Origin: Sindora glabra
Lineage: Eukaryota > Streptophyta > Magnoliopsida > Fabales > Fabaceae
NCBI GenBank assembly: GCA_020226215.1
Contig: CM035232.1
Span: forward strand, 77,060,130 to 77,124,129
Direction of reading: 5' to 3'
Length of the DNA: 64,000 nt
The notes under the pieces are model-generated. The model did not search any database. It worked only from the letters and a program-made list of their open reading frames with translations, and had not been told where the DNA came from. Position numbers and translations under genes: made by a program. Shown here in pieces: positions 33,957 through 43,839 of the stretch. Each line of letters opens with the position of its first letter. Within the stretch, counting starts at the first letter, position 1.

Positions 33957-35322
33957 TGATAAATGCACAATTGCACTTAAATTTTATGTGTTTTGTCACT
34001 CATTTACTTAGTATCTTGTGCAAATTAATTGAGAAAGGATACTTATATGCTCGATATTTTGTTTTCAGGTTTTAAAGTGACACATTTGAGCATTAGAAAA
34101 GGATCCAGAGTCAAAACCGTGCAAATTGTGGAAAATCGAAGCAAAGTTGCTCACCTGACAAAGAACACGGGATATGGGAACCCTGTGTGGAATGCCGTGT
34201 ATCCTTCTGGAATGCTTCAAAGCTTTACTGAATTGCTCGCAGAAGAACACGGGAGTAAACACGAGCCGTGTCACACCCCGTGTACCATACTGCCTGACAC
34301 TTCGTAAGTAAACATGGGGAGTGTCATACCCCGTGTATCATGCTGCTCAACCTTCGCAGAGAAACACAGGGTACAACACGGGCCGTGTCATACCTCATGT
34401 ACATTACCCATATAAGTTTTGTGTGAAAAATCAAAATGAAGGAGTAGGAGAACCGAAAATTTGAAAGGGGAGCCGTGAGTAGAAACCCTAGGAGAGACCC
34501 AAACTCACCAAGGGCAACTGCTAACATTGGATTCGAGCAAAGGATTGAAGATTCAAGCAAGGAATTTGTAGAGCTTCATGACTTGTTTGAATTCCCTCTC
34601 TATTTTCTGGTTTTCTGCTAGTTGTGTAATGACTTCACACTAAACCCTAGTGCTCAACTAGGGGTAAACTTGTTCATAGATTTATGGAATTGATTTTTAT
34701 ATAATCTAGCTAGATTTACTGTTGATTTATGATTTGATTATGCTGTTTTGTATTTCAATAATTCAATACTTCCGGAATATTGGATTTGTGTGATAGATTA
34801 GTTAATTCTAGGTTAGAATGACTAATTAATTAATCGGACCTTGCATGATCATTGGGAATATCAATTAGACTTAGGAATTAAGTTAATTGGATTCTTTTGC
34901 ACAGGACGAAATGTCTAAGAATGGATTCTAAAGCAATGTTAATGCAACCTAGATGAGTTATTACTAGAAAAAATCTGGGCACTTAATCTTTTGGTTAGTA
35001 GCTAGTAGCCTTGCAATGAGGCATGGCTTATTTTTGGTAATCCACCAATCTAAATTAACAGTAAACCAAGTTAGAGGATTATCTTCATTCCATAATGAAA
35101 TGTACAAGGGAACCTTAAAGCTGAGTACGCTTTCATCTCGTTTGAATTAAATCTTTTTAATAACTAAGCTCTGTTTTGCATTTTACCTTTAATTCACAAT
35201 ATTAATGGTACACCTAGATAATTTACCTCGAAATTCAATTAGTATTCAACATTCAATCCCTGTGGAGACATATCTTTTATACTATAACTCGACTAAATTC
35301 GTACACTTGCGGGGTCACGTCA
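33957..35322 (+). repeat. 3' LTR of the Athila-like element
   Basis: 1366 bp, collinear with 24158-25520 throughout, ending GGGTCACGTCA. It includes the palindrome array at 34167-34401. Differences from the 5' LTR are dominated by A/G and C/T changes plus an insertion of about five bases near 34412. Confidence 0.95.
34167..34401. repeat. ACACGGG palindromic minisatellite, 3' LTR copy
   Basis: The same four blocks as at 24365-24602, with separate point changes such as ACACGGGA and ACACGAGCCGTGT. Unit number and spacing are unchanged between the two LTRs. Confidence 0.88.
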
Positions 35323-35327
35323 ATATA

Positions 35328-35384
35328 TAAGGAAAATGTATTATACATAAATAAAATCATCCTACAATTTACTATACACTTACA
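35328..35384 (-). repeat. Copia 3' LTR, proximal segment
   Basis: On the minus strand the LTR begins TGTAAGTGTATAG at 35384, just after the degraded RNase H region, and continues across the Athila-like insertion at 24157. The ATATA at 35323-35327 is the target duplication. Confidence 0.65.
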
Positions 35385-36428
35385 ATCCCTAGTTGAAGCT
35401 AATCACTCATATATCAATACTAAGTGAGTTAGTGTGACCATCATGCTTCTACTATGCTAAAAGCCTAATCAATGGGTTAACGATATTATATGCATGGATC
35501 TAATGAGATCTATGTTCTTTAGCTTATGCAATGACCCTATTGTTATCATAACAAAAGTCTACTGGGTTTGAAATGTTAAGAGCAATGCCAAGTTTAGTAA
35601 TAAACTTTTTGATCCAAACATCCTTTTTAGCTATTTTGGAGGCAACAATATACTTAATATTTATGGTAGAATTAGCCATTATTTGTTGCTTTGAACTCTT
35701 CTAACTCACAATACCACTATTTAGGTAAAACATATAACTTGACTACAATATGGAATTATCCTTATCAAATTGGAAACTAGCATCCATGTAATCCTTTACA
35801 ATTAGTTCCTCCTCTCCTTTATATATTAAGAAGAAATTCTTAGTTCTTCTTAAGTACTTAAGGATGCTCTTAACAACAATCCTATGACTCTTACTAGGAT
35901 TTGACTATACTTGACCATCATGTTCAAGTTATAAAAGACATTTAGATGAGTATATAGCATGCCATACATAATAGATCTAATTGCTAATGCATGTGAAATC
36001 TTATTTATATGATCTTTCTCATCTTATGTTATGGAACACTAAATTTTGGACAAACTTATACTATATGACATGGTTAAGAATCCGTTTTTAGACACTTATA
36101 TGCTGAACTATTTCAACACTTTGTCAATATATGTACTCTAACTTAGGCCAACCAATTTTTTGGATTTATATCTATAAATCTTGATACCTAGTATATAAGT
36201 AACTTTACCGAAGTCTCTCATTGAAAAGTAATTCCCTAACCAAGTCTTTAGAACTCATAAGGTAGGAATATCATTTTTTATAAGTAATATATCATTTGCA
36301 TACAATATAAGGAAAACAATTGTGCTCTTACTAACTTTTTTGTAAGAATAGGATTCATCTTCATTTTTTGTTAAACTAGAATCTTTAATTGCATCATCAG
36401 AATAAAAATTCCATTTCTTAATCACTTA
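35385..36428 (-). pseudogene. Ty1/copia RT C-terminal part and RNase H, decayed
   Basis: Minus-strand translation from 36420 gives FYSDDAIKDSSLTKNEDESYSYKK, then STIVFLILYANDILLI, the RT catalytic block. Here the YVDD motif of copia RTs reads YAND (36302-36291), so one catalytic Asp is lost. Further down come KNDIPTL, degraded AxxYAxxxT segments, then ILKYLRRTKNFFLIYRGEEELI (about 35870-35800) and the RNase H opening YMDASFQFDKDNS, followed by SSKQ. Order and motifs match Tork-like copia elements. Frameshifts and stops are present. The LTR starts at 35384. The RT is truncated at its N-terminal side by the element's right boundary. Confidence 0.82.
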
Positions 36429-36433
36429 ATAAG

Positions 36434-36754
36434 GTGTGCCATCACTCAACATTCTATCTTTCCAAAGTCAAATGATATAGCTAAGGTAACAACACTTAAT
36501 ATTAAGTAATAATGCAAAAGATGCATTTATATATCAAAGGATAAGATAGTATAAACATGTTAGGGATAAATTAAATGTATTGAGAAGAAATTATCTACGT
36601 TAAGCTATAATGATTACATTCTTTTCTTTATTACACTGTAGGTAACCTCAGCAATTTATAATCTAATTATGGGAATAAATGAGTTTATGAAAAAGGCTAG
36701 GGGAAACTGGGTATTGGGATCCATATCAGCCACTATTAGCAATAAGTTGCAACA
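36434..36754 (+). repeat. Family-D 3' LTR, last segment
   Basis: Collinear with 11666-11962: 'ccatcactcaacattctatctttccaaagtcaaa', 'taaggtaacaacactta', 'ttacactgtaggtaacct', 'ggatccatatcag' and the end GTTGCAACA. It is the continuation of 20645-22403 after the copia element. Confidence 0.7.
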
Positions 36755-37159
36755 AATAACATATGGCTTACTCCTGAGGTTTATAAGTTAACCTAACTAT
36801 TCTTTTGATAAATTGCTCATCATACAATGGACACTTGGGAAATGAAGGCATATCTAATATTTTATCTATGAAAAAATGCAAGATATGAATAGTTACCTTG
36901 TTATGTTTATTAATGTATGTGAGATAGGCTAATAGGATTATATAAGAATAATCCTATGCGAGTTATGATTAATCCAAGTCATGCATGAATATGCATTTAT
37001 CTCTCTACAATGGGTAATGGTTCTAATTCTCATCCAGATGAAGCTTTTGAAAGGGATCATCAACTTCACACTTAAAGCACCTATATCTTTAGATTATTTT
37101 TCTAATTTACTAGTTCCTTTTCCTTCTCCTATTCAATTTTTTCCCTTCTTCCTCCTACT
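36755..37159. other. Unassigned AT-rich interval
   Basis: Lies between elements D and E. A pyrimidine-rich stretch occupies 37100-37190. I recognise no LTR end, ORF or repeat here. Confidence 0.4.
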
Positions 37160-37671
37160 TTTCATCATATCCTTCTCCTTTTGTAGTAAAATTATTACCT
37201 TTTACAAACAAATTCATATGAGAATGTATAGACATGAAGGGCAAAATAAGTAAAACAAAGGAAAAATAGCAAAAACATACCCAAATAGCTTTACCAATGT
37301 GTAATACTGGTTGTTTCACTTCATTATCATTAGGAATCATGATCACTAGATTGGCAAAATTATATCTCAGCCTTTTGGAACATGAAGGTTCAATAGTAGA
37401 TGCAACACTTTTACGCATCAAGAACTACCTTACCTAAGGACTAGTTTCAAGAGCTTTAAGAAGTGGGGCCTTAAAATTGCAACCACCATCTTTTAGCATA
37501 TACATTCTACATAATAGGTTAGCTTTTTACACCCTTACCACAATAATCAACAACACTAAAGTATTGACAAAAGCTCTATAATGCCATATGATGGCAGAGT
37601 GCTTTCCACCATAGAAATGTATTCCCTTAACCACAATTGCCTTAAAGGAGTTAGGGTCAAGACAATTATGG
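37160..37671 (-). pseudogene. Possible cellular gene or captured exon fragments, unrecognised
   Basis: On the minus strand three short open stretches end in splice-donor-like sequence: FYGGKHSAIIWHYRAFVNTL (about 37625-37565) followed by GTAAGGGTG near 37540; CNFKAPLLKALETSP (about 37480-37440) followed by AG|GTAAGG; and SCSKRLRYNFANLVIMIPND with QPVLHIGKAIW (about 37400-37280) followed by GTATGT. Residue use is unlike retrotransposon proteins here. I do not recognise the family. A stop precedes the second donor, so it is degenerate or my frame is wrong. Element E's LTR starts at 37672 directly beside the first stretch. Confidence 0.3.
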
Positions 37672-39785
37672 TGTAATGACCCTCTAAATTTAGAATATTT
37701 TTACAACAATATAAAGAACTATGAGATGAAATTTTGGGTAAAGAATATTTAATTATGTGAATGAAATTGAAATGAGAATTTGCACAAAATAGTTGATTAA
37801 AAGTGAATGAAATGAAATGTTTAAAGGTTATATGTGTTTAGGGTTAAATAAATAAGTGTGAAGGAGATTTAGGAAACTTTTCCTATTTCTCCCTAGCCCT
37901 ATATCACCTTATTCCTACTATTTTTTAGTCACGCTTTTTTTTTCACATCCAAACCCTTCACCTTTATCTTCTTCTTCTTTCTCATCTATTGGCAAGCATA
38001 AAGAAAACACTAATCTTTATTAACCTCCTCTATTTTTCTATCAAAGGTAAGGCAACCTAGATTCCAATCTATGGTATATTTCTTTTTCTTTTCTTTGTGA
38101 TTGGATAGGTTAAGGAATTTAGTTGAAAAAAGGATTTAGAGCCTTAACTCTAATGTTTTTATTTTTTGATGATTAAGAGTTATCAATCTACAATTCTCTT
38201 CACTTACCATCTTCTCCATATAAGGTAAGTGAATATTTTAGTTAAATCTTAAGCAATTCAAGTTGAAAAATGATAATTTTTTCCTTATTCACCTTAAATG
38301 TTGAGGAAATTTTGTGACTAGGCATTTTTATATGGAATTTCTTACTAAATCTAGTACAAATATTGTAAGGATGTAAGATATAGTGATTTGATTATGTATG
38401 GTAACCTAAGAAATGGATTGAAAGTGATTATGTTTTGAATGAACAATAATTTTCATGTAAAATTCTACAAGAAACCAAACTATAATTGACTTAGTCAATT
38501 ATGCCCCATATATAAGCTTTTTAAGGAAATATAATTGACTACATAATTGAATATGCCATAAAAGATTTACTTTCTACTAATTTATAGATGATTATATAGT
38601 TGCCTATTCCCTTACAAATATGCCTTTAAGGATTGCATGGTCAACTACCTAATTGATAATATGCCAAAACCCTACTCTTTAAACCTCTATAATTAAGTAC
38701 ATAATTAATTATACCCTTGGAAGTCACCCTTTGGGATAGTATAATTAACTTGATAATTGATTATTCCTTGTAAAGCTTCACACACTATGTTGTGTAAGAA
38801 GTCATGGTATATTACATGTTTTATAATATTGAGATTTATTGTTATAAGTTCAATGATGTTAAATACAGGATGTGGGCCATGTAAGGAGGCATGGTGATGT
38901 TATGCAATATAATTTTATGTTATGGATTAAGTTATTTTCTATGATTAAGATTAAAATGTATTATTGTCAATAAAAATTAAGATGGGGCAATGTGATACTC
39001 TTAAAATTCAAACATTAGATTCAATAATAGCTTGTGAAGGATAAAGTTGACTTAGAAAGACAAAGATGAGCTTATGAAAGATAAGGATAAATGAAAGTTG
39101 CAAGGAGATTTACTTGCTTTTAGTTTTAATTGCTTTAATGATATTATGAAATTATTACCCTTGAATTGAATGGATTGTGAGATATGTTTTTATTGTGCAT
39201 GATGAGAAAGTTATGGTAATATTTTATTGCAAATTGTGTAAGACCTAAGTTATGAGTAAGGGGAGGGTAAATCTAGTTGGTAAGAGTCTATTTACTTCCT
39301 TATGCCTTATTTCACTAGAACACTTACTCAACAAGCCCTAAACTTACCCCTCTATGTTTAAATCGCAGATTCTAAAGTTGTGGTGCCTTCTTCACCTTCA
39401 CAACAAGGATAGGTCCTATGGATCTCTTTTTAGCATTGTAACGAGTAACAATTGGATATTTTATTGTAGATAAATTTATTTTAGGGCTTTAGACTGTAGA
39501 GATGGTTATATTAAGTAGAGCATTTCTTCTTACTTAGGTTAGATAAGTTGGCTTATCCCCAAACATAATAAGGGAAAATAAACAAGTTTAACTTCTCTTG
39601 ACATGTGAAAACTTATTCAACAAATATTTTTTCTATTAAATGATCTATGCAAGTCTTTTTATTAGTATGTTTGTGTATGTATCTATGTCATTATATGTAT
39701 TTTTTATATGGATATAATTAGGAAAAAATAGTCAAAATAAGTAAAGTTGATTCCATGCCTATCACGACTTGATTAGGTTATGACA
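37672..39785 (+). repeat. Element E 5' LTR
   Basis: TGTAATGACCCTC...GATTAGGTTATGACA, 2114 bp. The first 1 kb aligns with 56141-57125 and the last about 100 bp with 60660-60760. Its later half resembles the D LTR (for example 'taatagcttgtgaaggataaag'). It contains six TAATTGAC/GTCAATTA dyads at 38481-38767. Confidence 0.85.
38481..38767. repeat. Array of TAATTGACTA...TAATTGATTATGCC dyads in the E LTR
   Basis: Six units at about 38481-38505, 38531-38557, 38587-38610, 38639-38665, 38688-38715 and 38740-38767, each an imperfect inverted repeat ending in '(t)atgcc', 'ttcc' or 'tacc'. Three equivalents are in the 3' LTR (56971-56999, 57023-57050, 57074-57102). Confidence 0.75.
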
Positions 39786-39811
39786 AAAGATACTTTTAAA
39801 GCATGGTCTAA

Positions 39812-40995
39812 GGTTTTTCTAGTAGGATAAAGCCATAGAATTAGTTAACTAGGTCATATCTATATGTTACATGAATAAGTGTTGACCAAAATTATACTAG
39901 TTATATGTGTGTATCCAAGATCACATATTACTAATATTATTTCAATAGACCCTATAATGCTTATTAATATTGGTAGCGGAGTTTGTTCTTAGTAAATTAC
40001 TTAGTGTTAATTTGATTATTATCTAAATGTTTTGAAAACCTTATGATTTAAAGAAATGGCATATACTAGAAATTAGAAAGCCAATAAACACAATAGTAAA
40101 GAGTCATTTATGGGCTCCTAAGCTCAAAGTAATGGACATAAGGAGGAAGATAGTGAACAATATTTTTCTCTTTAAGTTACAAACTTCATGCAACAAGTCA
40201 TGAACCATGTAACTAGAGCTCTTGATCAAAATTGAAAGGCAAGACAATCATTGAAGCCAAGGTAGTTGTAATAAAAATCAAGATAATGACCATAAGGATT
40301 AAGACTATCAGAGAGAACATAAACATACCTCTCATAAAAGGAATGTTGAGAATATATTATGAATAATCCATGAATTTCTAGCCTTCTTAATATACAAGTA
40401 CTAATTCAATGATAGATACCTATTAATTTCTAGACTAAATTAAGTGATATGGAAGGATGCTATGAAAATCATAATTATTGCTAGTAAAGCTTGTAGGATA
40501 CTAACTAGAAGATATTGCTCACTATTGGTTTATGAGCAGTATGGAGAAAAAGGACATTTAGGTAAAGCCTTTGACTTAGGAAACTTTTCAAGAAGGGTGT
40601 GCATGCTTTAAGCATGGTTATGATAGGCACAAAACTAGGGAGTGTGTAAAAAATCTATCTACTTAAGCTTTTAGTTATTCAATTTCCTAGTGAAATGCTT
40701 CAACACCACTCATAAATCTTGCAAGGAATTAAGTAGTGCCCACAAAAATTGTGATTGCAAGTAACCAAGAGAAAGATGCTAGTGGAAGCCAAGATAAAGT
40801 TTATGCATTAATATGGTAAGAGGCCTAGGTATCATCAATAAGACTTCTATTAGAGTTTTGTTTGACCTCGATGCTACTTACTCTTTTACCTTTATGAAAT
40901 TTTTTATTTCATTAAATAAAACCCTAAAAATTAGGAATATAATCTTGATCATAATGATCCTAATTTAGAAATCCTTGATAACCACACATATGATA
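39812..40995 (+). pseudogene. Element E Gag and start of protease, decayed
   Basis: After a degraded tRNA-Met-like primer site ('agatacttttaaagcatggtctaagg', 39789-39814) the sequence has many stops. A zinc knuckle is readable at 40604-40645, CFKHGYDRHKTREC, with the second Cys replaced by His. The protease active site is readable near 40848 as VLFDLDATYSF, where the family has D-S-G-A; the Gly is now Asp, so it is inactive. The frame is broken at 40995 by solo LTR X, and the protease continues at 50139. Confidence 0.72.
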
Positions 40996-42312
40996 TGTAA
41001 TACCTCGATAAAGTAAGGAATTTCAAGAAGGAAATTTTAACTAGGAATATTTAGAATAAAAACTTGATAAGGTAATTAGGAGAAGTTCGAGTAAATTGTA
41101 AAGATGATTTGGAGCCACATATAGCTAAAATTTTTGTAGAAAATATATTAAACAATAGTATGGGTTAATATATAATTAAAAACTTGGCACTATAATTGGG
41201 GAAATTATATAAATGCCTAGTAGGAAATTAGAAGCTTGGGTAGCTCCAAAACCTAAAGATTAGACCTAAATTTGAAATAAACCATCTTGATTTGTTTAGG
41301 CTAATATGGCTTAATTTTTTAAGCCCAAGTTTGATCCTAAAATTTAGAAAAAATGAAGCCTAAGTAAAGCCCAAGCTTATAGAGGAAGCTAATGACAATT
41401 AGACAAATAAGTGGAAAACTAAGGATAATTATTAATGATTATTTATGGGCATTGCATTTGGCTAAATTTAATGGATTGAGAGAAATTATTTGCTGATTTT
41501 TTACCTTGAATGATCATGCCTTATGTGCTAGATTTATGAAGAAATTTTTTTGTCAAAAAATTATAAAGGAAGCTTTAGAATTAAGGTTTTATATAAAAGC
41601 TTTTTGGCCTATTTTTGCAGAATTTTTTTTGCTCCTCTGCAACGAAAACTGTGAGCTTTCTAAGATTTTCTACTAGGGTTTTCAATTCTCTCATAAATCC
41701 TAAGAGGTTCTCCAAGTAGTTCTATTAAAGTCTTGTAAGGTAACCTAGGTTTTCCTCCATTTCTTTCAAGTTTTATGGAAATCTTCTCCTCAAAATTTTT
41801 AAAACTAGTTTATTTTAGTGAAGTTACTACTTTAAAAGGTATTTGAAAGGTTAGGGAATCAAAGACTTAAGGTGAGTGATAACTATCTCTTATTTCCTTG
41901 AGTTTTCCCATAAAAAAGAAGAATACAGTAGTATATGCTATTATAGGTGTTTGCTTAAGTTACAGTGTTATATGGTCTAATTTTTGTGTTGTATAAATGT
42001 TAATATGATGGTATAATATTGGTAATTTAGTGTTAAAGTTGATAAAAAGAGATTCATTGAGTTTTCCTTAAAAAAAGAAGAAGATAATAAGATTACGTTG
42101 AATTTAAAAATAAAACCTTCAAGAAAGGTTCACAAATGTCTCTATTGCTTTGTTAAAACAAGGATTCGAAATTATTTAAATTTGAATTTTTTGTATTTTA
42201 ATGTTACAAATAGTGTTAGGATAGATTTAGAAAGTATTGGAAATTTTTTAAAAAATTTAGAATTATGTGACTACAATATTACTATGTATCAAAATTAAAT
42301 TAAAAAATAGTT

Positions 42313-43839
42313 TGCTACAAAATAATGCAGTAAAATGGCACAAATTAGGTCATACCCCAAGTGATCCCTTGATATTATCTTCTACTATGAATTACTAATA
42401 GTATGCAAAAACATAAAATGCACAATAAAATGCAAAAAAAATGTAAAAATAGAATGCAACAGATCCAAATAGAATGAACGCATTATGCTAACAGAATATG
42501 TAGAATGTTGTATACTATATGTAGAATTATGTAATAAAAAAATAAAAAACACAGAATAAGGGGTTTTAACATTTTAAATTGATTTAAATGTTTCAAAAAA
42601 AAATAAAAATGCAGAGCAAATAACAAAAAGGAAAATTAATGTAATAAAATAGTTAATTCAAGGAAGTGAGAGCTCTAATTTGGATCAATTAGGATTTAAT
42701 TTTTCTAATTAATTCTTCAATATTAAATTACCCAGAATCCCTACAATAGCTCATGAATCCTATGTTAGATGATCATCTAGAATTTGATCAATTAAAATTA
42801 GATGAATTAAGCAATTGGTATAATCTCTAAGTTAGATCAAAATTGATTTAATAATAGAATCAGTTGAATTAAGAAATTAAATTAGAAATCTTCAAATTAA
42901 TTCCTCAATCCCATGCCCCTACATGAAAAGATTATGACTTATTAACCATAATTTGATATAAAAACAACAAAGGATTAGAAATTATAAGGATGAACATCTG
43001 TTATATCAAATCAACATCCAACACAAGTAAATAGGGAAAAAAGAAAATTAATTAAAAGTCAATATTACAAATTGAAATCTCATAATTTAGTGGAAGAAAG
43101 CCTTAAACTCCTTGAATTAACTCTGAATTTAAGTTTTCACTAATGAAGAACAAAAGAGAAACAAGAAGAAGAGAAAAGTTATGCTACTTAATGTCTAAAA
43201 GTCTCTAAAGTCTAACAAATTTTCTCCTTTTATTTAACTTAATTAACTTAAAACCCTACTAGACTTGGATTGCATGTCTCTTAGGATTACATTAATAGGG
43301 CCTTCTTAATTTTTAGAAGCCCAGATTGATTTTTTACAAGGTAATTAACTCCAATAGTTAAATTAGTAGATTCTTACGAGTCTAACTTCCAACAAGCTTG
43401 AGACTACTAAAACAAGGTAATTTGGATAATCTATAAACAACAAAGTTGTAGGTTTGGGCATTATAGAAATTTAGGCATTAACCTATGTTAATTGGACCCA
43501 TATAGCTCCATATATAGTCTAAAAATTGAGGCAGGCTCAACTAGGATAAAAACACAACTTCAACTTCTTAACCATATATGACCCCAAAAACATCTGAATT
43601 GAGCTTGTGCTAAAATATAAAAGTTGTAGATCTCTCTTTAGGCTTTCTAACAATATAAAGATCGCTTCAATCTAACATCCAAAGTTCAAGATATAGTTGA
43701 AAAATAAAATAGTATCAAAATTCAGCTTGTAAAATTAACCTCAAATAATAAAACAAGGCCAATTTTATAAAGTTAAGAAAATAAAACACCTAAGAGATAT
43801 AAAATAGGGGGAATTAAAAAATAAATATTTTTCTCATCA
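42313..43839 (-). repeat. Unclassified insert (family G) within LTR X
   Basis: LTR Y is continuous across the point where X is interrupted here (Y 45655-45675), so about 1.5 kb was inserted into X. Parts resemble 62190-63480 ('gttgtagatct...', 'ataaaacaaggcc', 'ttaattcctcaat', 'ggattagaa'). It is rich in A and has no ORF. It may be an LTR in minus orientation. The ends given are approximate and no duplication was found. Confidence 0.5.

Larger units (their letters stand above)
24158..35322 (+). mobile_element. Athila-like, pol-less (non-autonomous) LTR retrotransposon, complete ends
   Basis: 5' LTR 24158-25520, tRNA-Asp-type primer site 25527-25544, Gag-protease frame 25715-28327, palindrome-rich spacer 28328-29570, ATHILA ORF-1-type gene 29572-30765, polypurine tracts 31156-31168 and 33943-33956, 3' LTR 33957-35322, all in one orientation and flanked by ATATA. 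A copia solo LTR is nested at 31436-32880. No RT, RNase H or integrase catalytic motif occurs between the LTRs, so it needs a helper. By hand count the LTRs differ at about 45-50 positions, roughly 3.5%, mostly transitions, making it the youngest datable insertion here. Confidence 0.92.
22404..36428 (-). mobile_element. Truncated Tork-like Ty1/copia element (minus strand)
   Basis: Reading downward from 36428: a partial RT and RNase H (36428-about 35400), then the 3' LTR (35384-35328 plus 24157-22404), which is itself split by the Athila-like element. Gag, protease, integrase and a full 5' LTR are absent. The flanks are ATAAG at 22399-22403 and at 36429-36433. Joining the D LTR across them restores the alignment to 11660-11690. 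The right end, read on the minus strand, is TAAGTG, the same as LTR bases 3-8 (TGTAAGTG), suggesting that only the first few bases of the 5' LTR survived a large deletion. Confidence 0.72.
11187..36754 (+). mobile_element. Element D: gypsy-like element without recognisable pol, heavily nested
   Basis: Proposed span from the remaining part of a 5' LTR (11187-about 11962) to the end of the 3' LTR (36754). The interior excluding insertions is about 4.5 kb. It shows a primer site (11967), a degraded ORF resembling a plant transposon protein (14059-16640) and a purine-rich tract (20631-20644) just before the 3' LTR. No RT, RNase H or integrase motif was found. Shared 5' and 3' LTR segments look roughly 75-80% identical by eye, so the element is old. 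It is possible that the two LTRs belong to different insertions. Confidence 0.5.
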
